Shown: piece by piece, positions 11,401 through 21,363 of the stretch
Position numbering within the stretch: the first letter of the stretch is position 1
Layout: every line of letters starts with the position of its first letter
Assembly (NCBI GenBank): GCA_963575745.1
Contig: CAUYUJ010015516.1
Span: forward strand, 812,325-876,324
Source of the DNA: Prorocentrum cordatum
Taxonomy: Eukaryota > Sar > Dinophyceae > Prorocentrales > Prorocentraceae
Direction of reading: 5' to 3'
Length of the DNA: 64,000 nt
The notes under the pieces: generated by a model
What the model saw: only the letters and a program-made list of their open reading frames with translations
Databases searched by the model: none
What the model was told of the DNA's origin: nothing
Translations under genes and position numbers: made by a program

Positions 11401-11845
11401 AAAAACTGCAAGAGCTTCACGGATCGAGGGCGGCTCCTTTTCAACATGTGGCTCTCGCGTTAGCGCGGCGCATACACGTTTTAAACATGTGCCAGAGTTT
11501 CACGGACTCCCATCATCAACGTGTCAGAGATGGTGTTTGAAAGGGTTCAGGATTTATGCGGGTGCAGCAATTATGTTGGCTCGCTGAGTTGAAGTCTCAA
11601 GAATGGTGTTCTGGCACGATTCAGGATTGTCAAGACGCAACAGTCGGGATTATCCGTGGCGTTGGAATCCCGAGAACGATGTTTTGGCATGCATCAAGGT
11701 CTTAAAACGGTCGTCTTCCAACGAGGCAATTCTCTCAGTGGACATGAGCCCTTGCAGGGGCCTATGAAAAGGGAGCTTGGAGGGAGGGTGGATTCCAACA
11801 TTGTTGATGACTCTTGGGTTTACACTGGTCCTCATTATCATCCTC
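11401..11845. other. Unassigned low-repeat segment
   Basis: Mostly non-repetitive and less GC-rich than its surroundings. A minus-strand frame at 11650-11847 reads plausibly over its last ~50 codons (includes LMSTERIASLEDDRF), but it is short, has no visible splice context and matches nothing I recognise. I leave it uncalled. Confidence 0.3.
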
Positions 11846-11849
11846 ATCC

Positions 11850-12185
11850 TCCTTCTTCTCCTCCTCCTACTACTACTACTACTATTACTACTACTTCTTC
11901 TTCTTCTACTACTACTACTACTACTACTACTACTGCTGCTACTACTACTACTACGACTACGACTACAACTACTACTTCTTCTTCTACTACTACTACGACT
12001 ACTACTACTACTACTACTACTACTCCCTCCCTCCTCCCTTATCCCTTCTCCCTTCTCCCTTCTCCCTTCTCCCTTCCCCCATTCTCCCTTCTCCCTTCTC
12101 CCTCCTCCCTCCTCCCTCCTCCTTCCTCCCTCCTCCCTCCTCCCTCCTCCTCCTCCTCCTCCTCCTCATCCTCCTCCTCCTCCGT
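11850..12185. repeat. (ACT/CTT)n then CCCTCCT tract
   Basis: Imperfect ACT/CTT trinucleotide repeat to about 12030, then polypyrimidine CCCTTCTCC/CCTCCT repeats. Confidence 0.95.
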
Positions 12186-12470
12186 CCAAAGTAATCAGGC
12201 TGAATTTGCTAGCAACTGTCGCATATTTTTGGCACGGACAACACGCAGCGCAGGCGGTGCCGTGCCCGCTGTGTCGCACGCATCTATGCTGGGCGTGCGC
12301 GCCCTCGAATCAAGCAATTGGCAGAGCACTACATCCGACATCCACACAAACGCGCTGCCCTGGACACTGGACGCGCATCCAACGCCAGATGGGCCAGGCC
12401 TTGTTTCCGCTGCGCCTGCCCCACGTAGTTCTGCCATCACTGGCCTGACGCCGTGGTGTTCGCCTGGCCA
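12186..12470. other. Unassigned GC-rich segment
   Basis: Non-repetitive. Frames on both strands are open, and the plus frame includes a cysteine cluster CPLCRTHLCWAC. Neither strand is clearly coding and no splice sites frame an exon convincingly. Confidence 0.3.
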
Positions 12471-12646
12471 TACAGTCAACCCGTATAGTCACGATGCGCT
12501 GCAAGAATGCAATTCCTTGGAAGGCCATGTCGACACATTGCGAGCGGGGCGCGGCCAGCGAAAGTGGCCAACGGTGGACCGAGGAGGCGAGGATGCAAGG
12601 ATACCCTTGGCAGGGTTCCCCATCCTTACTAAGCGGGTTGACTGTA
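12471..12646. mobile_element. MITE with TA-CAGTCAACC ends, copy 1
   Basis: A 176-bp element begins TACAGTCAACCCG and ends CGGGTTGACTGTA, a perfect 13-bp inverted repeat that continues imperfectly for about 6 bp more. Outer TA dinucleotides and CAGT termini match the Tc1/mariner/pogo pattern of TA target duplication (established for that superfamily). The interior has no transposase, so it is a non-autonomous element. The interior word GGCCAGCGAAAGT and the segment CGAGGATGCAAGGATACCC are shared with a second copy at 38499-38673. Confidence 0.85.
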
Positions 12647-13035
12647 TGCCTCTGACCCCACGGTCCGCACGGGTTCTGTTTTGGGGGACGCGTACCTCGC
12701 TGCGGTCAGGCAGAGGATGCTCCCGTACCCTATGAGGTTCCAAACTGCGAAACCTGGATCCACCTGACGTACCGTGCAGTGCCATTCGTACAAAGCGTGC
12801 CGTGCAGCGCATGGCACGCGCGCCTCGCATGGCACAGCTGCCATGAGGATGCCGTGCCATGCCATGCTGTGCCACGACATTGTCCGACCAGCTACTGCGC
12901 CATACAGCAAGCCATGCCGTCATGCCGTCCCTCCCCTTCCTCCTTTGCCCTCTCCCCATTCCCTCCCCTCACCTTCTGTCTTATTCACCCCATTTCCCTC
13001 CCTCACCTCCCCTCTCCCGACCCGCTTCTCTAGCA
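12647..13035. other. No gene seen; GTGCC-rich and pyrimidine-rich
   Basis: 12770-12910 is dense in CCATGCCATG/GTGCCGTGC words. 12920-13030 is C/T-rich. No supported gene. Confidence 0.5.
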
Positions 13036-13039
13036 GTCC

Positions 13040-13440
13040 CCCACTCAAACCCGCTCCCTCCCCCGGCGGCCGAGGAGGATGCACTTGCCATTTATGTACC
13101 CACAAAGGCCGCCCCCCCCGCATAGGAACAAGGAAAACGAAACCACCACCACCAGGGACCTCCGGCAGGAGGAGCCAGGGGGTCCCCGTAAAAAAAGTGA
13201 ACGCCCCAGGGGTCCGTTCCTGTTCCCGTTCCCGCTCTCTCTCTCTCTCTCTCTCTATCTTGTTCTCTCTCTCTCTCTCTATCTCTATCTCTATCTCTAT
13301 CTCTATCTCTCTTTCTCTCTCTCTCTCTCTCGCCCTCTCTCTTTCTGTCTCTCTCTCTCTCTCTCTCTTTCTCTCCCCTTCCCGTTCTCTCTCTCTCTCT
13401 CTCTTTCTCTCGCGTCCAGGGGGTCCCTGGGACCGGGATC
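13040..13440 (-). repeat. Inverted copy of the CCTCC-GGTGG module with (CT)n
   Basis: Read on the minus strand, 13040-13200 resembles the modules at 14815-15350 (CTCC...CCTGGTGGTGGTGGTTTCGTTTTCC). Next to it, 13190-13225 is the reverse complement of 14703-14738 (GAACGCCCCAGGGGTCCGTT and the GGGAAC hexamers). A (CT)n tract fills 13236-13410. Confidence 0.75.
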
Positions 13441-13740
13441 GAAGAACTGCATATCCCCAAATCTTGCAAAAGCCCTAAGAACATCAATAATTGCAGGTCC
13501 CTTCCACCCTGAAAGGGGGATCAAGAGGGGGGCCCCAGAAAGGCCGCGGACGCTTGGAGGCTTGTTGGGCTCTCCTGGGAGGCCTCGCGGGGGCCTCTTA
13601 GAAATATGTTTCAGGTTTCTTGGGGCCCGTTGGGGGCTTATTGGGTGCGTCAGGGGGGATGTCTTGGGGGTCTCCTGGGAGTGCGCTGGCGGTCTCGGAA
13701 GGTATCTGTCAGACGCCTACGGCAAATCATCGCCGTAGGC
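13441..13740. other. No gene; short hairpin at the end
   Basis: Contains loosely repeated CTCCTGGGAGG and TTGGGGGC phrases, with no convincing frame. It ends in a perfect 10-bp inverted repeat, CGCCTACGGC / GCCGTAGGCG (13714-13741), with an 8-nt loop. Confidence 0.6.
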
Positions 13741-13741
13741 G

Positions 13742-13908
13742 AAGGGGATAGGGAGGGGGAAGGGGATTGGGAAGGGGGAAAGGGATTGGGAAGGGGAGAG
13801 GGGGGGGGAAGGGGATGGGGAGAGAGAGAGAAGGTGAGGTGGGCTGAGAGGGAAAGGGAAGAAGGGGGCAAAGGGGGAGGATGACGACGTTGACGATGCT
13901 GACGTTGT

Positions 13909-13941
<33 letters not shown>

Positions 13942-14625
13942 TGATGATGATGCTGATGATGAGGAGGAGGAGGAGGAGGATCATGAGGATGATGATGATG
14001 GCGATGATGATATGGATAATGATGATGGCGATGACCACGATGATGACGGTGATGATGATGATGATGATGATGTTGATGATGATGATGATGATGATGATGA
14101 CCGATGAAGTTGATTAAGAAGAAGAAGATGATGAGGAGGAGGAGGAGGATGATGCTGATGATGATGATTATGATGAACGTGCTGAGTATGATGATAATGA
14201 TAATGGTGTTCAGGATGATATTGCTGATGCTTACGGTTTGGGTGGTTGTTGTAGTGATCATGCTGATAATTGTGGTGATGATGATGCTAATGATGATGCT
14301 GATGCTGGGGATGATGGTGATGATGATGTCGATGATGATGCTGATGATGATGGTGATGATGATGTTGCTGCTGCTGATGATCATGATGACGATGATCCTT
14401 CTCCCTCCTCCTCACTCCTCCCTCCTTCTCCCTCCTCCTCCTCACTCCTCCCTCCTTCTCCCTCCTCCTCACTCCTCCCTCCCTCCCTCCTCTCTCCTCC
14501 TCCCTTCTCCCTCCTTCCCTCCTTCTCTATCCTCCTCCCTCCTCCCTCCTCCCTCCCATCTGTCCCTCCCTCACTCCTCCTCCCTCCTCCCTTCTCCCTC
14601 CCTCCCTCCTCCCCTTCTATCCTCT
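13742..14625. repeat. GGGGA, (GAT)n and CCCTCCT tracts
   Basis: GGGGA polypurine (13742-13880), then imperfect GAT/GAC trinucleotides (13880-14395), then CTCCCTCCTC polypyrimidine (14397-14625). Open frames here are poly-Met/Asp/Ile artefacts. Confidence 0.95.
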
Positions 14626-14636
14626 GGAAATGGCAC

Positions 14637-14740
14637 GGGCGGCAGGAACGGGAACGGGAACGGGAACGGGAACGGGAACGAGAACGGGAACGGGAACGGG
14701 AACGGGAACAGGAACGGGAACGGACCCCTGGGGCGTTCGC
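14637..14740. repeat. (GGGAAC)n hexamer array
   Basis: About 15 GGGAAC units (one GAGAAC and one GGAACA variant), ending in GGACCCCTGGGGCGTTC. The array and its flank recur inverted at 13190-13225. Confidence 0.9.
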
Positions 14741-14814
14741 GCGCCTGTGCGGTGGGGTCCCTGGTAGCGTGGTCCCCCCCTCTCGCTCGAGACATCCCAG
14801 ATCCCCAGCTCGGA

Positions 14815-15350
14815 GAGGCATCATGCATCATGGGCCTCCTCGCTGGAGCTGGCCCCCCCTGGTGGCCGTGGTGGTGGTGTCGTTTCTCCTTCCCTAGAAG
14901 AAGAAATAACGCCATAACCATAAACTTTTGGCGCTGCGCGCGGATTTCTTGGATCTGGGCCAGAATCCCCTCTCCGGGTCGCGAAACGCGCCAAGGGCGG
15001 CGCCGGAGGCGCCGCAAGGGGGGCCCAGCGCAGATCCAAGAAATCCACGCGGAGCGCCAAACAGTTGTTTATGCCGTTTTTGTTTCTTCTTCGAATCGTG
15101 GGCCTCCTCGCTTGAGCTGGCCCCCTGGTGGTCGTGGTGGTGGTGTCGCTTCTCCTGGGGAAACCACAAGGTACCCATACCGCTTCTCCCAGGACCTCAC
15201 GGAGTGCGTTCTGACCAGGATTTCGAGGCGAATCCAGCGGTGGCGACAAGGGCCTCCCAGGAGGCCCAAAGAGGGGGAAACGGGCGAAGGGTAGAGGTGT
15301 GGGTACCTTTTCCTCCTCAAATCATGGGCCTCCTCGCTGGAGCTGGCCCT
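14815..15350. repeat. Three direct copies of a ~230-bp module
   Basis: The phrase ATCATGGGCCTCCTCGCTGG starts copies at about 14825, 15095 and 15322. Each continues CTGGCCCYCCTGGTGG, then GTGGTGGTGTCGYTTCTCC. Copies 1 and 2 hold only about five GGT-like triplets; copy 3 holds the long GGT tract that follows. A segment between copies 2 and 3 (15214-15270) recurs at 55908-56010. Confidence 0.85.
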
Positions 15351-15353
15351 CCT

Positions 15354-15582
15354 GGTGGTGGTGGTGGTGGTGGTGGTGGTGGTGGTGGTGGTGGTGGTGG
15401 TGGTGGTGGTGGTGGTGGTGGTGGTGGTGGTGGTGGTGGTGGTGGTGGGGGTGGTGGTGGTGGTGGTGGTGGTGGTGGTGGTGGTGGTGGTGGTGGTGGT
15501 GGTGGTGGTGGTGGTGGTGGTGGTGGTGGTGGTGGTGGTGGTGGTGGTGGCGGCGGTGGTGGTGGTGGTGGTGGTGGTGGTG
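15354..15582. repeat. (GGT)n expansion in the third module copy
   Basis: About 75 GGT triplets with few interruptions, lying exactly where the two neighbouring module copies have five or so. The flanks (CTGGCCCTCCTGG and GGTGTCGCTTCTCC) match the unexpanded copies. Confidence 0.9.
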
Positions 15583-16109
15583 TCGCTTCTCCCTCCCGCA
15601 GCCCGCAAGAGAAGCTGTGCGTATTAGACGTCCGTGCCCGCCCGAGGGGGGGGCCGCGCCTGCGGCAGCTCCAGCGAGAGGCAGCGGAACGCCTGCCTGC
15701 CGGGCTCGCGGTCCACCTTTGGCGGGGGCACCGCGGCGGGCGGGCGGGGGGGGTCCTGCCACAGGCGAGGGGGAGGGAGAGGAGGAGGAGGAGGAGGAGG
15801 AGGCGGAGGAGGAGGCAGGGAGGATGAGGAGGAAGAGGAGGAGGAGGAGCAGGAGGAGAGAAGGAGGAGGGCCGATTCGATTTTCCGATTCGGCGACGAC
15901 TCCGTCGGCGCCTCGGCGTCCCCGACGGCGGCGACGGCCCCAGCGGCGACGGCGTTGGCGACGACCCCGACATCCGGGCGGGAGGGGAGAGGGTGTCCTG
16001 AGCGAGCAAGGACACATGTACGTGTGCGCCCTCCGCAGCCCCGCGTGGACGAGCTACCGCGTCCAAACGCATGCCAGCGGAAGCTGACCGCGTACATGTT
16101 CGAGCAGGG
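15583..16109. other. Unassigned, with a GGA tract
   Basis: GC-rich; GGA repeats at 15780-15870. Frames on both strands are open to about 16100, but none reads as a recognisable domain. Confidence 0.35.
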
Positions 16110-16488
16110 GATCGACTACAGAATTGATTCACCCCAGACTTGACTTCGTCGCGTCGAGCCTACGACAAAGTACGTAGAATGTACCCCTCAGATCTACGAA
16201 GCATTCTGCGCATTCGTTCGTGGATTCGACGGGAAATAATTTATGAGAGAGAGAGAGAGAAGCGCCGTGCACGTCAGAGGTGCGTTGGCAAATACGTGAA
16301 ACAGCAAGTTCCGCTGCCGGAGGCGCGGCTGCGAAACAAGAAGACGCCGTGCAGACACCGACAGCGACGACGGCGGCGGCGAAGGGGGGGGAGGACGACG
16401 AGGGGGAGGAGGACGAAGGCGAGGAGGAGGGCGAGGAGGAGGGCGAGGAGGAAATCATTTACGGGGTGAATCAATTCCGTAGTTGATC
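16110..16488. mobile_element. Terminal-inverted-repeat element, copy 1
   Basis: The left end GATCGACTACAGAATTGATT (continuing CACCCC, 16110-16135) is matched by the inverted right end at 16463-16488 with 24 of 26 bases identical. The interior at 16145-16235 (AAGTACGTAGAATGT and GTGGATTCGACGGGAAATAA) is similar to 53065-53165. A (GA)n run at 16245-16260 and a GGA tract at 16395-16450 lie inside the element, between the shared interior and the right end. No transposase is present, so it is probably a MITE. The superfamily is uncertain. Confidence 0.7.
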
Positions 16489-16665
16489 TCCTCCCCCCCC
16501 CTTCCCCATCCCCCTCCCCCTCCTCCCCCGTCGTCCTCCTCCTCCTCCTCCGCCTCCTCCTCCTTCTCCGCGTCCTCCTCCTCCTCCTCCTCCTCCTCCT
16601 CCTCCTCCTCCTCCTCCTCCTCCGCCTCCTCCTCCTCCTCCTTCCTCCTCCTCCTCCTCGGCGTG
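16489..16665. repeat. (CTC)n tract
   Basis: Polypyrimidine CTCCTC run with a few CGC interruptions, abutting the inverted-repeat element. Confidence 0.95.
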
Positions 16666-17395
16666 CACGCGTGCTGTAGGCTCCTCTGAGGTCCTGCCAC
16701 CTGGCGCGAGGGGGGGAGCCCGCAGTCGGCGGGCGCTGCCTGGGCCCCCTCGCCCGCCGACCGCCGCGCGGGCCAGCTGTGTAGGAGGCCACACGCGATC
16801 CTCTTCGACCCTCCTCGGCCCTCGGTCCTCCATCCTCCTCGACCCTCCTCGATCCTCGGCCCTCCTGCCTCCCTCCTCCTGCCTCCTCCTGCCTCCCATC
16901 CTTGATCCTCCTGCCTCCTTCCTCCCGCCCCCTCCTGGGCCCACGTCCCCCCCTGAGTCCCCGCGACTCCTCGGCGGGTGGCCGCAAGGGCCCTCCTCGC
17001 TGCCATGCCGCCCGCGGTGGCCGCGTGCCCGCCGCCGCCAGTGCCAGTGCTGGCGGCCCTCTGCCAAGTCCAGGGGGGAGGTGGGGCCCACCTCGTTCGT
17101 GGAGCTCCCGAGCGGAGTGAACCCCACCCTCCCCGCTGGAGTTGGGCCTCGGGGGGCGCCGAGAGCAGGCGAGGAGGCGCCGACGGAGCGCTGCCCCGAG
17201 CGGGGCGGAAGAGGCGCCCCGCCTTCTCGAAGCCGCAGGCGAGGCAGACCCGGGCCTCCTCCAGGGTGCCTCCACGCCGGGGCGAGGCGGACGAGGAGCG
17301 GGCACATCGGGGATCTACTGACCTGGGCCACTTCAAGCCCGTTCTTCCGAGCCCTGAACCAGAACTTCTCGCGGCCATGCGCGATTAAGAAATAA
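16666..17395. other. Unassigned GC-rich segment
   Basis: CTCGATCCTC-like repeats at 16795-16915. Overlapping frames on both strands run to 17390 and a minus frame includes CLACGFEKAGR, but no strand is clearly coding. I saw nothing I can name. Confidence 0.3.
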
Positions 17396-17512
17396 TATTA
17401 TATATGCACATCTATATATAATATAAAAAATGTGTGTATATCTATATATATATATATATATATATATATGCATATGTGTATACATACATAAACATACATG
17501 TAAATGTACATC
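17396..17512. repeat. (TA)n-rich island
   Basis: AT-rich block with about 18 TA dinucleotides and TACATACATA words, a sharp departure from the GC-rich surroundings. Confidence 0.9.
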
Positions 17513-18214
17513 ATATGGTGTGGTGTCGTCTGATCATAACGAGACTTTGCGTGCCGATTCTGCGTGGGAAATCTGGATGCTGAATGCAAGCTGCTAGCCG
17601 TGAGCCCGCGCGGGAGCTTACATACAAGTTGCACTTACAATTGGAATGGGAAACTGTCGAACTGCGCATGCGTCCTGGTCCAATCCAAACCCAAGTCAGT
17701 CGGGCTTCGCAGGATCCTGCAGGATCCTACACGAAAGCCTGGGTCAATGTGCCCCTGGCACGCCACAATCCTGCAAGATCCGGCGCTCTGACTGACCCCC
17801 GTTTGTATGGACCCCCGTCTCTCGAGCCCCGAGCTCATCAATGCATGCATTGGTCCTGGGCAAAGGAGGTCTTTCGAAATGGGCTCGCAAACAAACAAAT
17901 GCAACAGCTCGTCCTGTGGCTCATGGCGCATGGCCCCTCACGGACCAGCGATGCCAAATGCAGCGCATTCTGCCCGCATCCAGCACAATCCAGTACGAAC
18001 GATTGCACAAACTACTGAGTACACTTTTGAAAAAAGGTGTGCAGAGGACACATCAGCCCGAATTTGAATGCGGAGTCAGGCTGGGGTACCGCAGGTTCTT
18101 CTCGTGACGACCTCGGCGCTGGTTTCTGACACCACGTGGATCGTTCAACGCTGAACGATCGGCGGATTTCCGATCCCCAGACCGTTCCATATTGGCTGAT
18201 TCTGGAACGCTCAC
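17513..18214. other. No gene seen
   Basis: Non-repetitive except for AGGATCCTGCAGGATCC (a BamHI/PstI palindrome pair) near 17710 and TGAACG words near 18140-18240. Frames are short. Confidence 0.4.
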
Positions 18215-18421
18215 CTTGAACGCTCGACCTTGAACGCTCGCGGCGAGGTCGCGGCGAGTCGACAGGACGCGATCCTGCCGAAGCTGGGTGTAATACCATT
18301 GCTGCCACCTTCCGTAGGCCGTTTTGGCCCAGAAGATTGTCTGCCAGGCGTGAGGGTGCACAACCGCGCAGAGCTGGACCCCAAGACCGGCAGCAGACGG
18401 CAGAGCAACTCTGACACGTAG
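18215..18421 (-). CDS. Candidate internal exon, function unknown
   Basis: A 69-codon minus-strand segment reads as protein (HAWQTIFWAKTAYGRWQQW near its middle). It is bounded by a good acceptor (TTTTGCAG just above 18421) and a good donor (AAG followed by GTGAGC just below 18215), both at codon boundaries. By eye, third positions are mostly G or C, as in other genic segments here. No neighbouring exon was found, and upstream on the minus strand the frame runs into CGG/GTC repeats. The family is not recognised. It could be a remnant of a decayed gene. Confidence 0.35.
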
Positions 18422-18711
18422 CTGCAAAACTCGTGCGGTGTCTCGCTGCCCTCTCTCTGTCTCTCTTTCTTCCTCTGGTCTTGGCGGGGCGCACAGGGAG
18501 GTAGGGGGAGGGGGAAGGCTTCCATGGGGGACGCTGCTTCTCAGAAGGACGCTGTTTCGGCGTCGTCGTCGTCGCCGTCGGCGGCGGAGGCGGCGGCGGC
18601 GGCGTCGTCGGCGGCGGCGGCTTCGAAGCGGCCTTCGGCGGCTCGAGGCGGCCTGTTGCGGCCAGCTTGGGGCCTTGATTCGGGAGCGCCTCGGCGAATT
18701 TGGAGGCGGAA

Positions 18712-18788
<77 letters not shown>

Positions 18789-19317
18789 TCGTCGTCATCG
18801 TCGTCGTTGGCGGCGGCGGCGGTCGGAAGAAGTAGATAAAACATGAAGAAGGAAGGCGGATAAGAGTAGATTGGGCTCCGGCCCTTCCAGAGAATAACAG
18901 AACACAGCAAGCGCATATCGATTCTTGAAGCAGGAAGGCGCTTGAAGCAGATTTTGGGATCCCGGGAATCCAAAAATACCTACTTTCAACGAGAGGCGTG
19001 TTATCATCATCCTCCCTGCATCGACTTCTCCAGGCCGACATCGTGAACTTCTCAAAACGTCAGGCAGATCAGAAGGGAAAACTGTGAGGAAGATGGGAGG
19101 AGGAAATGAGCAGCGGTCAGACATTTCCTCGAAACGAAGCTTGTGCAGAAGCTTACTGTCAGAACAAAAAAAATGTGAACGCCAAGACAGAAATGAACAA
19201 ATCGAAAGCAAGGAGTAGATGCGCCGGGCAACATAATATACTCGCGCGCGTGTGCGCGCGTGTGCGCATGTACGTGCTTTTGATTGGAGGGAGGAGGAGC
19301 AGCAGGACGAGGAAGAG
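18422..19317. repeat. CGG/GTC tracts and unassigned DNA
   Basis: GCGGCGG/GTCGTC at 18556-18610, then (GTC)n of about 100 bp at 18715-18815. 18830-19230 is non-repetitive but I see no gene. 19235-19272 is alternating CG/TG purine-pyrimidine DNA. Confidence 0.7.
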
Positions 19318-19431
19318 CATGAGGAGGAGGAGGAGGAGGAGGAGGAGGAGGAGGAGGAGGAGGAGGAGGAAGGGTCCGCTTCTGACGATCCTGCGGCCCG
19401 AAAATGGCCCCTAGAAGCCAAAGACGACGAA
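19318..19431. repeat. (GGA)n tract
   Basis: About 50 bp of GGA repeat, followed by a short spacer. Confidence 0.85.
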
Positions 19432-20025
19432 CATGCTGGACCCACGAACCCGGAAAAGGATATAGACATTTGAAGCATGGAAACGTTTCGAGACACCTGG
19501 ATTGGGCGATGGGCAGTAGCAATGATGAACATATCGATGGTGATGGCACCGTGCCAGAAGCTGCGCTGCGCTGTACCGTGCTGAGAAATGCTGGACGAAA
19601 CGAAACGCGAAACAGCCCACGAAACGACCTACGAAGCACCCAGCGACACACCCCAAGAAACACTCAACGAAGCACGCTAGGAAACACTTGACGAAACACC
19701 CAACGAACAGCCACGAAACACCCCACGAATCACCAAACGAAACACTCCACGAAACACCCCACGAAACACTCCACGAAACATCCCACGAACCACCCAACGA
19801 AATAGACGTGCCAACAATGCGCGCTGTCCTGCGCCGCGCTGTGCCGTGCTGCCGAGCTCAAGTTCCGACTCAATTATGAAACGCGACGAACCGAGAGGGG
19901 GCGAATCCAAAGAAAGACGGAACGCACCGAGCAAGGACGGACCGAAACGCGGCACACCGAGACACGACTAACTGAGACAGGACGAACCGAAGCAGTACCA
20001 ACCGAGACGAGGTCCAAGACCACGC
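19432..20025. repeat. Lead-in module, 12-bp array and 10-bp degenerate repeats
   Basis: 19432-19585 is a divergent lead-in and start of the ~420-bp unit (CTGGACCCACGAACCCGGAA, ATCGATGGTGATGGCACCGT). 19590-19800 is a 12-bp array, CACGAAACACYC. 19885-20020 is a degenerate ACGAACCGAG repeat. Minus-strand frames over the 12-bp array repeat a four-residue pattern and are not called. Confidence 0.8.
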
Positions 20026-20260
20026 TGCGCCCCCGCTCCAGCTGTCACGACCCCTCATAAATTACGCTGCGTCCGCATTCCTAGGGTCACGAACCTTACC
20101 AATTCACACTGCACCCGCGCTCCAAGGGCCCCGATCCATCGTAGATTACACTGGGGTCGCGCTCCCAGAGCCCCGACCCCTCGTAAATTACGCTGCGCCC
20201 GCACTCCAAGGGCAACCCTCCTAAGTAATGTACGCTGCGTCCGCGCTCACAGGGCCACGA
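20026..20260. repeat. 42-bp array, copy 1
   Basis: About five units of a 42-bp repeat whose core is TTACGCTGCGTCCGCGCTCC then AGGGCCACGATCCCTCGTAA. 42 bp equals 14 codons, so all frames are open except where units diverge. Larger arrays lie at 21364-21880 and 39150-39490. Confidence 0.9.
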
Positions 20261-21363
20261 GCGCGCCACGGGGCTTCTTCGGACCCAAAGGGGGCTCCAG
20301 ACGAGCCAAGAAGGCTTCCAGACGCTTCCAAGACGGCCCACGAGGGCCCCGAGACGCCAAACGAGCGCTCCAAGACGCCCAAGATGGCCCGAAGACGAGC
20401 CAAGACGTCTCTAAGACAGCCCAAAAGGCCTCCAAGAGCAGTCTGCAAAAGGGCACCGACGAGCCGAAAATCGTCAATTTCCTATGGGAAAACGTACATG
20501 TTCATCATATTTGACTTGTCGGCCTTCACGGCGCAGACAACGGTCCAAGAGCACTTCAAGACCGCCCCAAGACGGCCCAAGAGGCCCCAAAGAGGCGCCC
20601 AAGTCGGCCCAAGAGGGCGCTAAGACAGCCCAAGAGGCTCCAAAGACGGCCCAAAAGGGCCCCAAGACGGCCCCAAGAGGGGCCCAAGAAGGGGAGCCCG
20701 AACCGACAATCTGGGCCTTCCGCCCCAAGACGGCCGCAGAAGGCCCCAAGAGGCCCCAAGAGACCCCCAAGACGCCCCCAAGAGGCCCCCAAAAAAACCC
20801 AAGAGGCACCAAAACAGCCCCAAAACGGCCCCCAAGAGACTTTTTTTTTTTCAATATTTTTTTTTTTTCTTTTTTTTTTTCGATTTGTTCGATTCTTTTT
20901 TTTTTTTTTTGTTTTTTTTTTTTCTTTTTTTTTTTTTTTCTATTTTTTTGTTTTTAGTTTTTTTTTTTTTTTTTTTTGTTTTCGTTTTTTCTTTTTTCCT
21001 TTGTTTTTTTATTTTGTTTTAATTTTTTTTTTCGATTGCTTCGAAACTGCCTCCAAGAGTCCCGCGAGAAGCCCCGCAAGAGATCCCAGAGATCAGGGAC
21101 TCCTTTGCATGTCTTGCGCTTCAGTGGTGCTGTCACGAAATTCTGAACATCTACCTTTCCGCCCCCGGGAGCCACACGGAGGCCCCAAGAGTGCCCCAAA
21201 AAGCCGTCAGATGCCCCCAAGTGGCTTCAAAACTGCCTTCGTGCCGCGCTGCAGGGACCAGACATTGCAAGACCAGAGAAAACGACTAACGATGCTTGAC
21301 GATTTCGCGCTGCTATCACAAGGAATACAAGGGGTCGGCGGATATGGCGTAAGCCTGTAGAAT
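20261..21363. repeat. CCAAGACGGC repeats with a poly-T core
   Basis: Degenerate GCCCCAAGACG / CCAAGAGGCCC repeats (20261-20830 and 21035-21240) flank a T-rich stretch (20838-21030) that is about 85-90% T by eye. The unit is close to 9-12 bp and drifts. A relative is at 34495-35320. The last ~100 bp before 21363 is unassigned. Confidence 0.85.

Noticed and set aside
12250-12310. Cysteine cluster CPLCRTHLCWAC suggesting a RING or zinc finger
   Set aside because: Too few spaced ligands, and no support that this strand is coding.
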